Below are positions 17,342 through 27,547 of a DNA stretch of 64,000 bases, piece after piece; position 1 is the first letter of the stretch, and each line of letters begins with the position of its first letter. The notes under the pieces were generated by a model, which saw only the letters and a program-made list of their open reading frames with translations, ran no database searches and was not told the origin of the DNA. Both the position numbers and the translations under genes were made by a program. The stretch is taken from positions 1 to 64,000 of the forward strand of contig NZ_LMBX01000019.1 in assembly GCF_001439605.1 (NCBI RefSeq), read 5' to 3'. Origin of the DNA: Cytobacillus praedii (GTDB lineage Bacteria > Bacillota > Bacilli > Bacillales > Cytobacillaceae).

Positions 17342-18313
17342 ATGAAGAATAATTGGCTGCAAAAGCCTGAATGGTCGTGGAATCAAACAGAAGAGCAACC
17401 AACATATGTTCATCACTGGGTTCAGCCATTAGATAAATTCGCTGAATCACCGGACCTCATTCTTTACGGGGCACCGATTTCACGTTCATCAATCAGTGTC
17501 TCTGGTGCATCTCTTTATCCCACAGAATTCCGCAGAATGTGGAAAGGCTATGCTACTTATAATCTGGATGAGGATATCGATTTAACCTCTATTCGGGTGG
17601 GGGATGCAGGGGATGTAGTAATGCATACGACAGATATCCTTTTATCTCACCGGCGAATTCAGGAATCAACTAAGGCATTAGCCGCTGACTATCCGAATGC
17701 TTTGACATGTATGATTGGCGGTGATCACTCCACAACTGCTTGCGCTGTTAGAGGAGTAAAGGATGCCTATCCTGAGGAAACAATCGGAATTTTACAGCTT
17801 GATACGCATTTGGATGTAAGAGACCCAGGAGAATTAGGGCCGGCAAATGGAACACCAATTAGACAATTGATAGATGGAAATGCAGTCAAGGGAGAAAATG
17901 TAATAAATGTTGGGTTACATGGATATTTTAATGCCAAGCCATTAGTTGATTATGCAAAAGAGCACAAGATTCAAATGGTGACATTAAAGCAAGCAAGAAA
18001 AGATGGTGTAGTAAAAACGATTCAGGATGCATTGGAGAGACTTGCCGAGCAGGTGGATCGCATATATGTCACAGTGGATATGGATGTGCTTGATATTTCT
18101 GTTGCACCAGGTGTCCCAGCATCTACACCAGGAGGATTTTCCGCAATAGAGCTATTCGATGTACTGCTTGAAGTAGGAAAACACTCTGCCGTTCGGCATA
18201 TTGATTTTGTTTGCTTGGATCCAAGCAAGGATTCAATCGTTGCAGAGACTGTCAAAACAGGTGTATATGCTTGGCTACAGTTTGTTACAGGCTGTGTATA
18301 CCGATTTGAATAA
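17342..18313 (+). CDS. hutG: formimidoylglutamase
   Basis: A 323-residue ureohydrolase (arginase family) that splits formimidoylglutamate into glutamate and formamide, the last step of this branch. The manganese ligands lie in IGGDHST, LDTHLDVR and VDMDVLDIS. I place the start at the ATG at 17342, three bases after hutI ends, because it follows a purine-rich GGTGGTGGGA and gives the usual length. A terminator follows the gene. Confidence 0.95.
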   Translation: MKNNWLQKPEWSWNQTEEQPTYVHHWVQPLDKFAESPDLILYGAPISRSSISVSGASLYPTEFRRMWKGYATYNLDEDIDLTSIRVGDAGDVVMHTTDILLSHRRIQESTKALAADYPNALTCMIGGDHSTTACAVRGVKDAYPEETIGILQLDTHLDVRDPGELGPANGTPIRQLIDGNAVKGENVINVGLHGYFNAKPLVDYAKEHKIQMVTLKQARKDGVVKTIQDALERLAEQVDRIYVTVDMDVLDISVAPGVPASTPGGFSAIELFDVLLEVGKHSAVRHIDFVCLDPSKDSIVAETVKTGVYAWLQFVTGCVYRFE

Positions 18314-18330
18314 AAATAAAGCGATCACAA

Positions 18331-18367
18331 AAGACACGAGGCTAAAAATTAGTCTCGTGTCTTTTTA
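18331..18367 (+). terminator. terminator of the hut operon
   Basis: AGACACGAGGCT pairs with AGTCTCGTGTCT across TAAAAATT, followed by a T run. Confidence 0.88.
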
Positions 18368-18516
18368 TTTCGATTAGCGGAAAATCCGACAAAATGTGAT
18401 GGGAATATACAAAGTTTTTAAAAAGGAGTGATTATTATTACAGTTTGGGTAAAATGAATCATTTATAATCAGAGCAGGAAATTTTTACTATGTTAAATGT
18501 GGAAAAGAGGGTTACT

Positions 18517-20217
18517 TTGAAAAGATCCATTCTAACAAAGCTGATTGGTCTTGTATCTGTTGTTATCTTTGTGAGTTTAACGGTTATTTCGTTTGCAAAC
18601 TATCGAATGACCTATTTAAAGGTTAAGGAATCAGCTGGCATTGAACTGTTTGGCTGTGCGAATATTACTACTGGTCTTTTAACAAGTAATGATATTGACA
18701 GTCTGAACTCGCTAACACCTTCACAGGCTGCAGAACTTGGTGAAAAAATTGACTGGACTATTGCGCATAAGCCAATTTTTGAAAACCAGTATCTTATGTC
18801 TATCAAAGGGGAAGTACTCGTTCCTGATGAAAAATCGAACAAACAAGGAATTAAAGCAGGAGATATGACACCTGTTGATGAGGATATTTTAACTGCACTT
18901 CTCGAAACGCGTGCCCCAGTTTTCTCAGATGTTTACGACTATTCAGGGATGAAACGCTTGACCGGATATGCTCCTATTTTTAAAAATCATGATATGGATG
19001 GAGAAATTGTTGCAATTAGTGCGATTGATTTCGATGCAGAGATACTAACTGAAAGAACTTGGAGTATGGTATCGTCTACCATTATCGTTGGAATTATTTC
19101 ATTGCTTGCAGCCGGAACAATTATTATCCTGTATGTTAGAAAAACAATTCTGCCATTAAAGCATCTGACAGAATATACGAAGAGAATTTCAGAAGGTGAT
19201 TTAAGCAAAGAGGCAGCCACGATAAAAGCAACTGGAGAAATACGAATTCTGAATGAAAACTTCAATATAATGGTTGATAATTTAAAGAGTGCCCTCATTC
19301 AAACTGCTTCAACCTCTAAAGAAGTCGCATCATCGACTGAAGAGCTATCCGCCAATACTTCAGAAGTGGTAGATATTGTTGAGGAAATTTCTACTACCTT
19401 TCAAAACGTTGCTGAGGCAGCTAATCATCAAGCAGTAGAAGCAGAACATATACAAGCCAGCTTTCAAAAAATTGCTTCACAAACAAATGAGATTGCAGAT
19501 AGAATAAAAATCACTACAGAAAATTCACGAGAAGTCTCTGATTTTGCAATAAATGGAAATGTGATTATTGGGGAATCGATTAAACAGATGGACGATATTC
19601 GGTTAAGTTCAACGAATGTTTCAAAGACGATGCATGAGCTAATGGATAAATCGATTAGAGTAAAAGAAATATTGAATATAATCATGAATGTGTCTAAACA
19701 GACAAATCTGCTTGCTCTAAATGCTTCAATTGAAAGTGCTAGGGCTGGCGAGCATGGGAAGGGCTTTTCTGTTGTTGCGGAGGAAATCCGTACATTAGCT
19801 GAAGAAACATCAAAAAGTATTGAAAGCATAAAATCAATTGTTTTTGAGATTGAAAGCAAAACCACCGAAGCGGTTCAACTATCAGAGCAAGGAAATAAGA
19901 TTGTACAAATTGGAATGGAAAAGGTGAAAAATGCTGGCCGCTCTTTTAATGAAATAAAGGATTCAACGAAAGGATTAAGTGAAGAAGTTGAGCAAGTCCT
20001 TACATCCACAGTTGAAATTCAGGAGGAGATAAGTGCTGCAAATAAGCAAATTATCAATATCGCATCCATTTCAAAGGAGATATCCAGCCAAATGCAGGAT
20101 GTAGCTCTTTCCTCTGAGCAACAAACCGGGTCCATGGAAGAAGTCTCTGCAGCCATTCAAATGCTGGTTCATACAGCCAATCAAATGGAAAAACTAGCCA
20201 ATCGTTTTAAAATATAA
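18517..20217 (+). CDS. methyl-accepting chemotaxis protein
   Basis: A 566-residue transmembrane chemoreceptor. It has a membrane helix near residues 5-28, an extracellular Cache-like sensor of about 150 residues, a second helix near 185-207, a HAMP linker ([19 protein letters not shown]) and a long cytoplasmic signalling rod. The signalling hairpin tip reads [33 protein letters not shown], written here only as the family landmark around residues 404-436, and contacts CheA/CheW. The TTG at 18517 is preferred because AAAGAGG precedes it by six bases; the ATG at 18490 has a poor RBS. The ligand is unknown. It is flanked by terminators, so single-gene. Confidence 0.9.
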   Translation: MKRSILTKLIGLVSVVIFVSLTVISFANYRMTYLKVKESAGIELFGCANITTGLLTSNDIDSLNSLTPSQAAELGEKIDWTIAHKPIFENQYLMSIKGEVLVPDEKSNKQGIKAGDMTPVDEDILTALLETRAPVFSDVYDYSGMKRLTGYAPIFKNHDMDGEIVAISAIDFDAEILTERTWSMVSSTIIVGIISLLAAGTIIILYVRKTILPLKHLTEYTKRISEGDLSKEAATIKATGEIRILNENFNIMVDNLKSALIQTASTSKEVASSTEELSANTSEVVDIVEEISTTFQNVAEAANHQAVEAEHIQASFQKIASQTNEIADRIKITTENSREVSDFAINGNVIIGESIKQMDDIRLSSTNVSKTMHELMDKSIRVKEILNIIMNVSKQTNLLALNASIESARAGEHGKGFSVVAEEIRTLAEETSKSIESIKSIVFEIESKTTEAVQLSEQGNKIVQIGMEKVKNAGRSFNEIKDSTKGLSEEVEQVLTSTVEIQEEISAANKQIINIASISKEISSQMQDVALSSEQQTGSMEEVSAAIQMLVHTANQMEKLANRFKI

Positions 20218-20221
20218 AGAA

Positions 20222-20260
20222 AAACAAGCAAGCGACCTATTTAATCGCTTGCTTGTTTTT
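20222..20260 (+). terminator. terminator after the chemoreceptor gene
   Basis: AAACAAGCAAGCGA pairs with TCGCTTGCTTGTTT, followed by T residues. Confidence 0.9.
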
Positions 20261-20415
20261 GTATGCACTAAATATATAGGTGGTCGCAATAACAAGCTCA
20301 AGCCGGCATACATGTATAAAACTTGAACTTATTCACCTATCCTTACTTGAAAAATAAATTTCTTTCAGGCAAATTTGAATTAATAGATTTTCATTTTTGA
20401 ATAGAGGTGGCCATA

Positions 20416-21747
20416 TTGTCTGAGAAAGCTATTTTAGGAAGAACACTTGTTGAATGGCAAAAAGAGCTCCCGTTAATGAATGAAATAATAAATCTCCAGG
20501 AAGTTTTTTGGACAAATCCTAAGTACCAAACAATGTCTATACCATCCTCACTTACATTTAAAGATATTGTGGATGCCGAGAAGCGCCTATCCCGATTTGC
20601 GCCCTATATCGCAAAAGTTTTTCCTGAAACAGAAGGCAATAGTGGATTGATCGAGTCTCCTCTCATTTCCGTTCCACAAATGAAAAGGGAACTGGAGCAA
20701 ATTAATCATTTAGATTTACCAGGCCGGCTTTTGCTGAAATGTGATAGTCATCTGCCGATCTCAGGATCTATTAAAGCAAGGGGCGGTATTTATGAAGTAT
20801 TAAAGTATGCGGAAGATCTAGCATTGAAGCATCAAATGATATCCTTGGAGGATGACTATTCAATCTTCGCTGAACAAGCATTTAAAGATTTCTTTTCCCG
20901 TTATTCAATTGCAGTTGGATCAACAGGAAATTTGGGATTAAGCATCGGCATCATGAGTGCAAAGCTAGGCTTTAACGTATATGTTCATATGTCAGCAGAT
21001 GCAAAGAAGTGGAAGAAGGACTTGCTTAGAGCAAAAGGGGTAAATGTAGTCGAGCATAATTCTGATTTCAGCGAGGCAGTTGCACAGGGCAGGAAACAGG
21101 CTTCCGGGGATCCTCATATGTATTTTATTGATGATGAAAGCTCCCGTCATCTTTTTCTAGGATATTCTGTGGCTGCCATTCGGTTAAAGAAACAGCTGGA
21201 GGATATGAACATTCAGGTTAATGAGGAAAATCCGCTAGTTGTCTACCTCCCTTGTGGTGTTGGAGGCGGACCTGGAGGGATAACCTTCGGACTAAAGCAG
21301 GTATTTAAAGAGCATGTGCATTGTTTTTTTGCGGAGCCTACACATTCGCCAAGTATGCTCCTTGGCTTAATGACAGGATTGCATGATCAGGTTTCGGTCC
21401 AAGACTTTGGCTTAGATAATCAAACAGAGGCAGATGGACTTGCAGTTGGCAGGCCATCGGGCTTTGTTGGAAAGTTCCTAGAAAAAGAAATTAGCGGGAT
21501 CTACACAGTAAATGATGATAAATTATTTACTTTGCTGACTATACTAGCTGATACGGAAGGAATCTATCTTGAACCATCTGCTCTTGCAGGATTTTTAGGA
21601 CCTGTAAAGCTATTGAAAGCGAAGGCAGGAGGGAATGACAAGCTGGAAGACTCTCTGATAAATGCTACACATATCGTTTGGGGGACTGGCGGCAGCATGG
21701 TTCCTGAAGATGAGATGAAGAAATATTATGAAAGAGGCAGCAGATAG
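20416..21747 (+). CDS. dsdA: D-serine ammonia-lyase (D-serine dehydratase)
   Basis: A 443-residue, PLP-dependent fold-type II enzyme that converts D-serine to pyruvate and ammonia. The PLP lysine lies in [13 protein letters not shown], the glycine-rich phosphate loop in [12 protein letters not shown], and the C-terminal GTGGSMVP segment is present. The length matches Bacillus DsdA (about 445). The TTG at 20416 is chosen from AGAGGTGG upstream. It stands alone here. D-serine detoxification or use fits an organism handling many D-amino acids. Confidence 0.93.
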   Translation: MSEKAILGRTLVEWQKELPLMNEIINLQEVFWTNPKYQTMSIPSSLTFKDIVDAEKRLSRFAPYIAKVFPETEGNSGLIESPLISVPQMKRELEQINHLDLPGRLLLKCDSHLPISGSIKARGGIYEVLKYAEDLALKHQMISLEDDYSIFAEQAFKDFFSRYSIAVGSTGNLGLSIGIMSAKLGFNVYVHMSADAKKWKKDLLRAKGVNVVEHNSDFSEAVAQGRKQASGDPHMYFIDDESSRHLFLGYSVAAIRLKKQLEDMNIQVNEENPLVVYLPCGVGGGPGGITFGLKQVFKEHVHCFFAEPTHSPSMLLGLMTGLHDQVSVQDFGLDNQTEADGLAVGRPSGFVGKFLEKEISGIYTVNDDKLFTLLTILADTEGIYLEPSALAGFLGPVKLLKAKAGGNDKLEDSLINATHIVWGTGGSMVPEDEMKKYYERGSR

Positions 21748-21899
21748 CATTTGTAAAAAAGGTAGGAATCTACAAGTAAAGCATCAGGTTTTCAAAAAAG
21801 CGGATCTCCGCAAATTCAGGTTTGCCAAATAAACTTCGCAATTCAAATATTTATTGCAGATAAAGCAATAAAAGATTAGTAAATTGGAGGATGTATTCT

Positions 21900-23111
21900 T
21901 TGGAAAATAAATTATATTATCAAGATCCGTACATAAAATCATTTAGAACTCATTTAAAGGATCAGCAAAAGGATGAACAAGGAAGAGTGTATGCCATTTT
22001 AGAGGAAACAGCCTTTTACCCAACAGGTGGAGGGCAGCCTCATGATACAGGTACGCTAAATGGAATAAAAGTGACTGATGTTGAGGAAATAAATGGGGAG
22101 ATCCGCCACTATTTAGCCCAACCGATCAGTGAACCTGGCGAAATAACTGGTGAAATTGACTGGGAAAGAAGATTTGATCATATGCAGCAGCATGCTGGTC
22201 AGCATATCTTGTCTGCAGCTTTTGAAGAACAGTTTGGCTATGCTACAGTTAGTTTTCATTTAGGGAATGAAGTGCTAACAATCGATCTGGATATTGAGGA
22301 GCTATCAGACGAGCAAGCGAGTGAAGCAGAGGGTTTAGCCAATCGAATCATTCTTGAGAACCGCGCCATTGAAACGAAATGGGTAACTATGGACGAGCTA
22401 TCTTCCTATCGTTTAAGAAAAGAGCTTTCAGTAAATGAAAATATCCGTCTTGTGATTATTCCTGATTTTGATTACAACGGCTGTGGCGGAACTCATCCCC
22501 ATTCAACTGGAGAGGTAAGGGCAATCAAAATTTTAGATTGGGAGAAACAACGGAAAAAGATCCGGGTGCATTTTGTTTGCGGTGACCGTGTGCTCAATCA
22601 GCTTCACCAAAAGCAAAAGGAAATCAAACGTTTGACTGGTATATTGAATGCACCTGCAGAAAGTCTTGCAGATACGGCGAAAAAGCTAAGCGAAGACAAA
22701 AAGATGCTTGAAAAATCTATTGAGGAATTGAAAGATGAACTTGTCGCATATGAAGCAAAGGACCTTCTTGCTAACGGAAAATCTTCAGGCAACGGATTAA
22801 TGATAAGTAAACAATTTAATAATCGACCGATTCAGGAGGTACAAAAGCTAGCTCGATTTGTTACGGCTCAATCAGAGGAGGCTGTTGTGTTTTTCGTGAA
22901 TGATGCAGAAGAAAAGCTGCAATTTGTTTGTGCAAAAGGAAAGGTCCCAAGTCCAAGTATGAAAGAAATAACAAATAAACTTTTGCTATTAATTAATGGA
23001 AAGGGCGGAGGAAATGATCTGTTTGCCCAAGGTGGAGGAGAAGTGCTAATAACTGCAGAGCAATTATTTAATCAAGGGTTAGCATATATGGATGAAAGCC
23101 TCCCTTCTTAA
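21900..23111 (+). CDS. alanyl-tRNA editing protein, AlaX-L type with DHHA1 domain
   Basis: A 403-residue homologue of the editing and C-terminal regions of alanyl-tRNA synthetase. It probably hydrolyses mischarged Ser- or Gly-tRNA(Ala) in trans. The zinc/editing motif HAGQH (in MQQHAGQHILS) and the partner motif CGGTHPH are intact. A coiled-coil linker follows, and then a DHHA1-like domain with the GGGNDLFAQGGG glycine cluster. The TTG at 21900 is preceded by GGAGG nine bases upstream. It is not linked to alaS here. Confidence 0.92.
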   Translation: MENKLYYQDPYIKSFRTHLKDQQKDEQGRVYAILEETAFYPTGGGQPHDTGTLNGIKVTDVEEINGEIRHYLAQPISEPGEITGEIDWERRFDHMQQHAGQHILSAAFEEQFGYATVSFHLGNEVLTIDLDIEELSDEQASEAEGLANRIILENRAIETKWVTMDELSSYRLRKELSVNENIRLVIIPDFDYNGCGGTHPHSTGEVRAIKILDWEKQRKKIRVHFVCGDRVLNQLHQKQKEIKRLTGILNAPAESLADTAKKLSEDKKMLEKSIEELKDELVAYEAKDLLANGKSSGNGLMISKQFNNRPIQEVQKLARFVTAQSEEAVVFFVNDAEEKLQFVCAKGKVPSPSMKEITNKLLLLINGKGGGNDLFAQGGGEVLITAEQLFNQGLAYMDESLPS

Positions 23112-23269
23112 TAATAAATTAATAAAATATTTAGAAAAGTCAAATAAAGTAGTTGTCAAGCCTACCCCGTTATATTACAATTCTAATAAGAGCTATGCAT
23201 TACATTGAATGTTTATGTTTTTCGCATGAACACCTCATGTAATATCCTTGCTCTATAGGAGGCACGTTC

Positions 23270-23587
23270 ATGTACCAGCAGGGCACTGTTTATGTTGTCG
23301 GGGATAGCAAAACTTCTTCCAATAATCCTATCATGCAGCAGTATAATGCCTTTTTCGTAGGTCTTGTTATTGATAGGAAAACAGATAAGATTATTGACGC
23401 GGAATGCTCATCAACTATTGACTTGACTACTCGTTTTGTCCATTCATTATTTGCAGGACAATCGATTTTGGAAGTGGATAGGTTAACTGAGGAAATTGAG
23501 CAGCGCTATTTTGGATCCTCGCAAAAAGCATTAATGGTTGCGTTTAAAAATGCTCATATAAAATACTTGCAAATAAAGAATAAATAA
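23270..23587 (+). CDS. DUF3870 domain protein
   Basis: A 105-residue cytoplasmic protein that I recognise as DUF3870, a small family of unknown function. It has conserved-looking GTVYVVGDSK at the N terminus and DAECSSTIDLT in the middle. There are no membrane segments. The ATG follows TAGGAGG. It lies between the AlaX gene and a strong terminator, possibly with its own promoter. Confidence 0.75.
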   Translation: MYQQGTVYVVGDSKTSSNNPIMQQYNAFFVGLVIDRKTDKIIDAECSSTIDLTTRFVHSLFAGQSILEVDRLTEEIEQRYFGSSQKALMVAFKNAHIKYLQIKNK

Positions 23588-23620
23588 TATGCTGCTTTTT
23601 CTGTTGTTCGCAGATGAAAT

Positions 23621-23667
23621 CCAGCTGTTAGAGATTAGTGTTTTTCTCTGACAGCTGGTTTTTTTAT
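23621..23667 (+). terminator. terminator after the DUF3870 gene
   Basis: CCAGCTGTTAGAG pairs with CTCTGACAGCTGG and is followed by a T run. It separates this gene from the dpp operon. Confidence 0.9.
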
Positions 23668-23743
23668 TTAATAGATTCTTACTGCAACAAATATAGGAAT
23701 AGAATCTAGGAAAATAGTATATGAAATAACAGGGGGGATGTAA

Positions 23744-24568
23744 ATGAAGCTATATGTTTCAGTTGATATGGAGGGAATAACAGGACTTGCTGATCATACA
23801 CATGTTGACTCTTCCAAACATAACTACGAACGAAGTCGTTTAATTATGACTGAAGAGGCAAATCATGTGATTTCTACGGCCTTTAATGAAGGATGTCAAG
23901 AGGTTCTAGTGAATGACAGCCATTCAAAAATGAATAATCTATTAATAGAAAAGCTACATCCGGAGGCAAAGGTAATTGTTGGAGATGTAAAGCCTTACTC
24001 TATGGTCCAAGGGCTGGATTCTTCTTATTCAGGTGCCATGTTTATTGGCTATCATGCGAGGGCATCTAAGTTAGGTGTGATGTCCCATTCAATGATTTTT
24101 GGTGTCCGAAATATGTATATCAATGATGTGGCAATTGGTGAAATGGGATTTAATGCTTATGTCGCAGGGTACTATGGTGTACCTGTTCTTCTCGTGGCAG
24201 GGGACGACCGTGCAGCATTGGAAGCAGAACAGCTTATCCCGAATGTGACAACTGCCATTGTAAAGGAAACGATTACTCGTTCAGCTGTTAAATCATTGAC
24301 GCCGGCTAAGGCAGGAGAACTTCTAAAGGAAAAGACTTTAGCCGCATTAAAGAAAAAAGATTTAGTGAAACCGCTGATTCCACCGGATAATCCGCTTTTG
24401 AGAATTGAATTTGCCAACTATGGGCAGGCAGAATGGGCTCATTTAATGCCTGGTACAGAAATAGAAGAAAATTCGACGATTGTGCGCTTCCAGGCGAAGG
24501 ATATTTTAGAAGCGTATCGAGCGATGCTTGTGATGATTGAATTAGCGATGAGAACATCATTCTGTTAG
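23744..24568 (+). CDS. dppA: D-aminopeptidase, M55 family
   Basis: A 274-residue zinc D-aminopeptidase of the DppA family, which forms ring-shaped decamers and releases N-terminal D-amino acids from peptides such as D-Ala-D-Ala. The signature VSVDMEGITGLADHTHVD carries the Asp/Glu metal ligands near the N terminus, and GYHARASKLGVMSHS supplies further active-site residues. The length equals B. subtilis DppA. The ATG follows CAGGGGGG. It heads the dpp-ykf locus, so it probably trims imported D-amino-acid peptides in the cytoplasm. Confidence 0.95.
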   Translation: MKLYVSVDMEGITGLADHTHVDSSKHNYERSRLIMTEEANHVISTAFNEGCQEVLVNDSHSKMNNLLIEKLHPEAKVIVGDVKPYSMVQGLDSSYSGAMFIGYHARASKLGVMSHSMIFGVRNMYINDVAIGEMGFNAYVAGYYGVPVLLVAGDDRAALEAEQLIPNVTTAIVKETITRSAVKSLTPAKAGELLKEKTLAALKKKDLVKPLIPPDNPLLRIEFANYGQAEWAHLMPGTEIEENSTIVRFQAKDILEAYRAMLVMIELAMRTSFC

Positions 24569-24581
24569 GAAGTGTTAATTG

Positions 24582-25514
24582 ATGACAGCTTACATTGTAA
24601 AACGCCTCATTGCCATGCTTGTCACTCTTTGGCTAATTATTACACTAACCTTTTTCCTCATGCACTCTGTGCCAGGATCTCCTTTTAATGAGGAAAGAGC
24701 TACAAATGAAACCGTTCAGAAAAACTTGGAGAAATACTATCATTTGGATGAACCGCTAATTGTTCAATATGGATTGTACTTGAAATCTGTTGTTACTTTA
24801 GATTTTGGGCCATCCATAAAAAAATCATCTCAAACAGTTAATGAAATGCTTGGAAGGGGATTTCCGGTTTCCTTCGAACTGGGCATCGTTACTCTAATTG
24901 TAGCGGTTATTTCGGGAATTACGCTTGGAATCATTGCTGCACTTCGTCATAATGGGATTCTTGATTATACCGCGATGACGATAGCAGTGCTTGGCATATC
25001 CATCCCAAACTTTGTTATGGCTACCCTTCTAATTCAGCAGGTGGCTGTAAATTGGGGAATTTTGCCTGTAGCCACATGGGTGAGCCCAAAGCATATGATT
25101 CTTCCGACATTAGCGCTCGCAACAGGACCGATGGCGATTATCGCAAGATTAACCCGGTCCAGTATGCTTGAGGTTCTTACACAGGATTATATAAGAACAG
25201 CGAAGGCGAAAGGCCTCTCACCAGTGAAAATCATCTTTAAGCATGCCCTCAGGAATGCCCTTTTGCCAGTCGTAACCGTACTTGGTTCTCTGGCAGCAAG
25301 CATCTTAACTGGGACATTTGTTATTGAGAAAATTTTTGCGATCCCGGGGATGGGAAAATACTTTGTAGAGAGTATTAACCAGCGCGACTACCCGGTCATT
25401 ATGGGAACGACGGTATTTTACAGTGCGATTCTCATTATGATGCTGTTTCTAGTTGATATTGCTTACGGCATCCTCGACCCTCGGATCAAGCTGCATAAAA
25501 AGGAGGGAAGCTAA
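24582..25514 (+). CDS. dppB: dipeptide ABC transporter permease
   Basis: A 310-residue inner-membrane permease of the DppB/OppB type with about six helices. Its N terminus carries the signature VPGSPFNEERA, and the EAA-like cytoplasmic loop appears as DYIRTAKAKGLSPVKI. It pairs with DppC to form the channel. I take the ATG at 24582, eight bases after AGGAAG; a TTG immediately before it would add one residue. The stop overlaps the dppC start. Confidence 0.93.
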   Translation: MTAYIVKRLIAMLVTLWLIITLTFFLMHSVPGSPFNEERATNETVQKNLEKYYHLDEPLIVQYGLYLKSVVTLDFGPSIKKSSQTVNEMLGRGFPVSFELGIVTLIVAVISGITLGIIAALRHNGILDYTAMTIAVLGISIPNFVMATLLIQQVAVNWGILPVATWVSPKHMILPTLALATGPMAIIARLTRSSMLEVLTQDYIRTAKAKGLSPVKIIFKHALRNALLPVVTVLGSLAASILTGTFVIEKIFAIPGMGKYFVESINQRDYPVIMGTTVFYSAILIMMLFLVDIAYGILDPRIKLHKKEGS

Positions 25515-26467
25515 TGGAACTAAGGAAACCGCATGAACATCATATTGAACCGAATATTCCTGATGAATGGTTTGTTCCAAAAGTAAAGGATCAAACGGAA
25601 GCAGAAGCGGTTGTAAGACCAAGCTTATCCTACTGGCAGGATGCATGGCGGCGCCTTCTGAAGAATAAGTTAGCCATGGCAGGATTAACATTTCTTATTC
25701 TCCTTATCGTAATGGCCATTTTTGGACCGATTATTTCACCACATGATGCTGCAGAGCAAAAGCTTGTCAATCAAAATCTGCCTCCTTCCAGTAAGCATTG
25801 GTTTGGGACGGATGAATTAGGCAGGGATGTTTTTTCGAGGACATGGCTTGGAGCACGAATATCCCTGTTTGTCGGAACTGTTGCCGCATTAATCGATTTT
25901 CTTATTGGAGTCGTTTATGGAGGAATTGCTGGTTATAAAGGCGGGAAAGCAGACAATATCATGATGAGATTTGTAGAAATTTTGTATGGCCTCCCATATT
26001 TACTTGTCGTTATTTTAATAAGTGTGGTCATGGGCCCTGGCTTGTTTACAATCATATTTGCTCTATCTATTACCGGCTGGGTTGGGATGGCACGAATTGT
26101 TAGAGGACAGGTTCTTCAAATCAAAAACTACGAATTTGTACTTGCATCGAAAACGTTTGGGACGAAAACCTCTCGAATTATAAAGAAAAACCTATTGCCA
26201 AATACAATGGGTCCAATTATTGTCCAAATGACTTTAACAGTCCCCTCAGCGATCTTTGCAGAAGCATTTTTAAGCTTCCTTGGCTTAGGAATCCAACCCC
26301 CTTTGGCGAGCTGGGGTTCCATGGCTAGTGATGGATTGTCTACGATTCTATCAGGACATTGGTGGCGGTTGTTTTTTCCAGCCTTCTTCATTTCTCTGAC
26401 GATGTTTTCATTTAATGTACTAGGGGATGGGCTGCAGGATGCGCTTGATCCGAAGTTGAGGAGGTAG
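25514..26467 (+). CDS. dppC: dipeptide ABC transporter permease
   Basis: A 317-residue partner permease. It starts with a soluble segment, then a first helix, the typical HWFGTDELGRDVFSRT periplasmic-side motif, and five more helices. The EAA loop lies around FVLASKTFGTK. The start overlaps dppB by one base and the end is four bases before dppD, as expected for stoichiometric complex subunits. Confidence 0.93.
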   Translation: MELRKPHEHHIEPNIPDEWFVPKVKDQTEAEAVVRPSLSYWQDAWRRLLKNKLAMAGLTFLILLIVMAIFGPIISPHDAAEQKLVNQNLPPSSKHWFGTDELGRDVFSRTWLGARISLFVGTVAALIDFLIGVVYGGIAGYKGGKADNIMMRFVEILYGLPYLLVVILISVVMGPGLFTIIFALSITGWVGMARIVRGQVLQIKNYEFVLASKTFGTKTSRIIKKNLLPNTMGPIIVQMTLTVPSAIFAEAFLSFLGLGIQPPLASWGSMASDGLSTILSGHWWRLFFPAFFISLTMFSFNVLGDGLQDALDPKLRR

Positions 26468-26471
26468 CAGC

Positions 26472-27470
26472 ATGGAAAAGATTCTTGAGGTAAAAAATCT
26501 CCATGTTTCTTTTAAAACCTATGGTGGAGAAGTCAAGGCTGTTCGTGGCGTTACCTTTGATTTATATAAAGGGGAAACATTAGCGATTGTTGGTGAATCA
26601 GGCTGCGGGAAAAGCGTAAGCGCTCAAAGTATTATGCGGCTGATTCCCAACCCGCCTGGAAAAATTACGCATGGTTCCATACTTTTTAAAGGGATGGATT
26701 TAACAGCAGTGAAAGAACCGCAAATGAGAAATATCCGCGGGGCAGACATATCGATGATTTTCCAAGACCCGATGACGGCTTTGAACCCAACAATCACAAT
26801 AGGCGAACAAATCATTGAAGGGGTTTTACAGCATAAACAAGTTACAAGGCAGGAAGCAAAAAAAACAGCACTTGAAATGCTGGATCTTGTTGGGATTCCA
26901 AACCCAGTTGAACGTTTAAAGCATTATCCCCACCAATTTAGCGGAGGGATGAGACAGCGAATTGTTATTGCGATGGCGCTCGTCTGCCAGCCGGAAGTTT
27001 TGATTGCTGATGAACCAACAACAGCTTTGGATGTCACGATACAAGCCCAAATACTAGATTTATTTAAGGAAATACAAAGTAAAACAGGCGTATCCATTAT
27101 TCTCATCACCCATGATCTGGGTGTAGTCGCACAGGTTGCGGATCGGGTGGTGGTTATGTATGCAGGAAAAATTGTGGAAGCAGGATCGAGAAGGGAGATT
27201 TTTTATACTCCTCAGCATCCTTACACAAAGGGGTTATTAAATTCTGTTCCGCGTCTTGATATTGAAGAAACAGAGCTTGTGCCGATTGGCGGTTCACCTC
27301 CTGATTTGTTTTCACCTCCGACAGGGTGTCCTTTTACAGCTAGATGTGCATATGCCATGGAAGTTTGTGATCGGAAATACCCATTTAAGACCCGTCTAAG
27401 TCAGGAACATCATGTAGATTGCTGGCTGCAGGATGAGCGCGCCATAAAAATGCTTGCTAGTATCAAGTAG
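26472..27470 (+). CDS. dppD: dipeptide ABC transporter ATP-binding protein
   Basis: A 332-residue ATPase of the oligopeptide/dipeptide type. Walker A is GESGCGKSVSAQ, the signature is FSGGMRQR and Walker B is VLIADEPTTALDV. The C-terminal cysteine-containing extension (PTGCPFTARCAYAMEVC) is typical of Dpp/Opp ATPases, some of which carry an Fe-S cluster there. Only one ATPase is encoded inside dppA-E; the partner is probably the second ATPase gene, at 32301. Confidence 0.93.
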   Translation: MEKILEVKNLHVSFKTYGGEVKAVRGVTFDLYKGETLAIVGESGCGKSVSAQSIMRLIPNPPGKITHGSILFKGMDLTAVKEPQMRNIRGADISMIFQDPMTALNPTITIGEQIIEGVLQHKQVTRQEAKKTALEMLDLVGIPNPVERLKHYPHQFSGGMRQRIVIAMALVCQPEVLIADEPTTALDVTIQAQILDLFKEIQSKTGVSIILITHDLGVVAQVADRVVVMYAGKIVEAGSRREIFYTPQHPYTKGLLNSVPRLDIEETELVPIGGSPPDLFSPPTGCPFTARCAYAMEVCDRKYPFKTRLSQEHHVDCWLQDERAIKMLASIK

Positions 27471-27547
27471 TTTGTTCTTTTTTTCAGCCATTATCATATA
27501 GCTGAAATTAGAAATGCTAGAAACATAAAAAAAGAGGGGGAAGTGGC

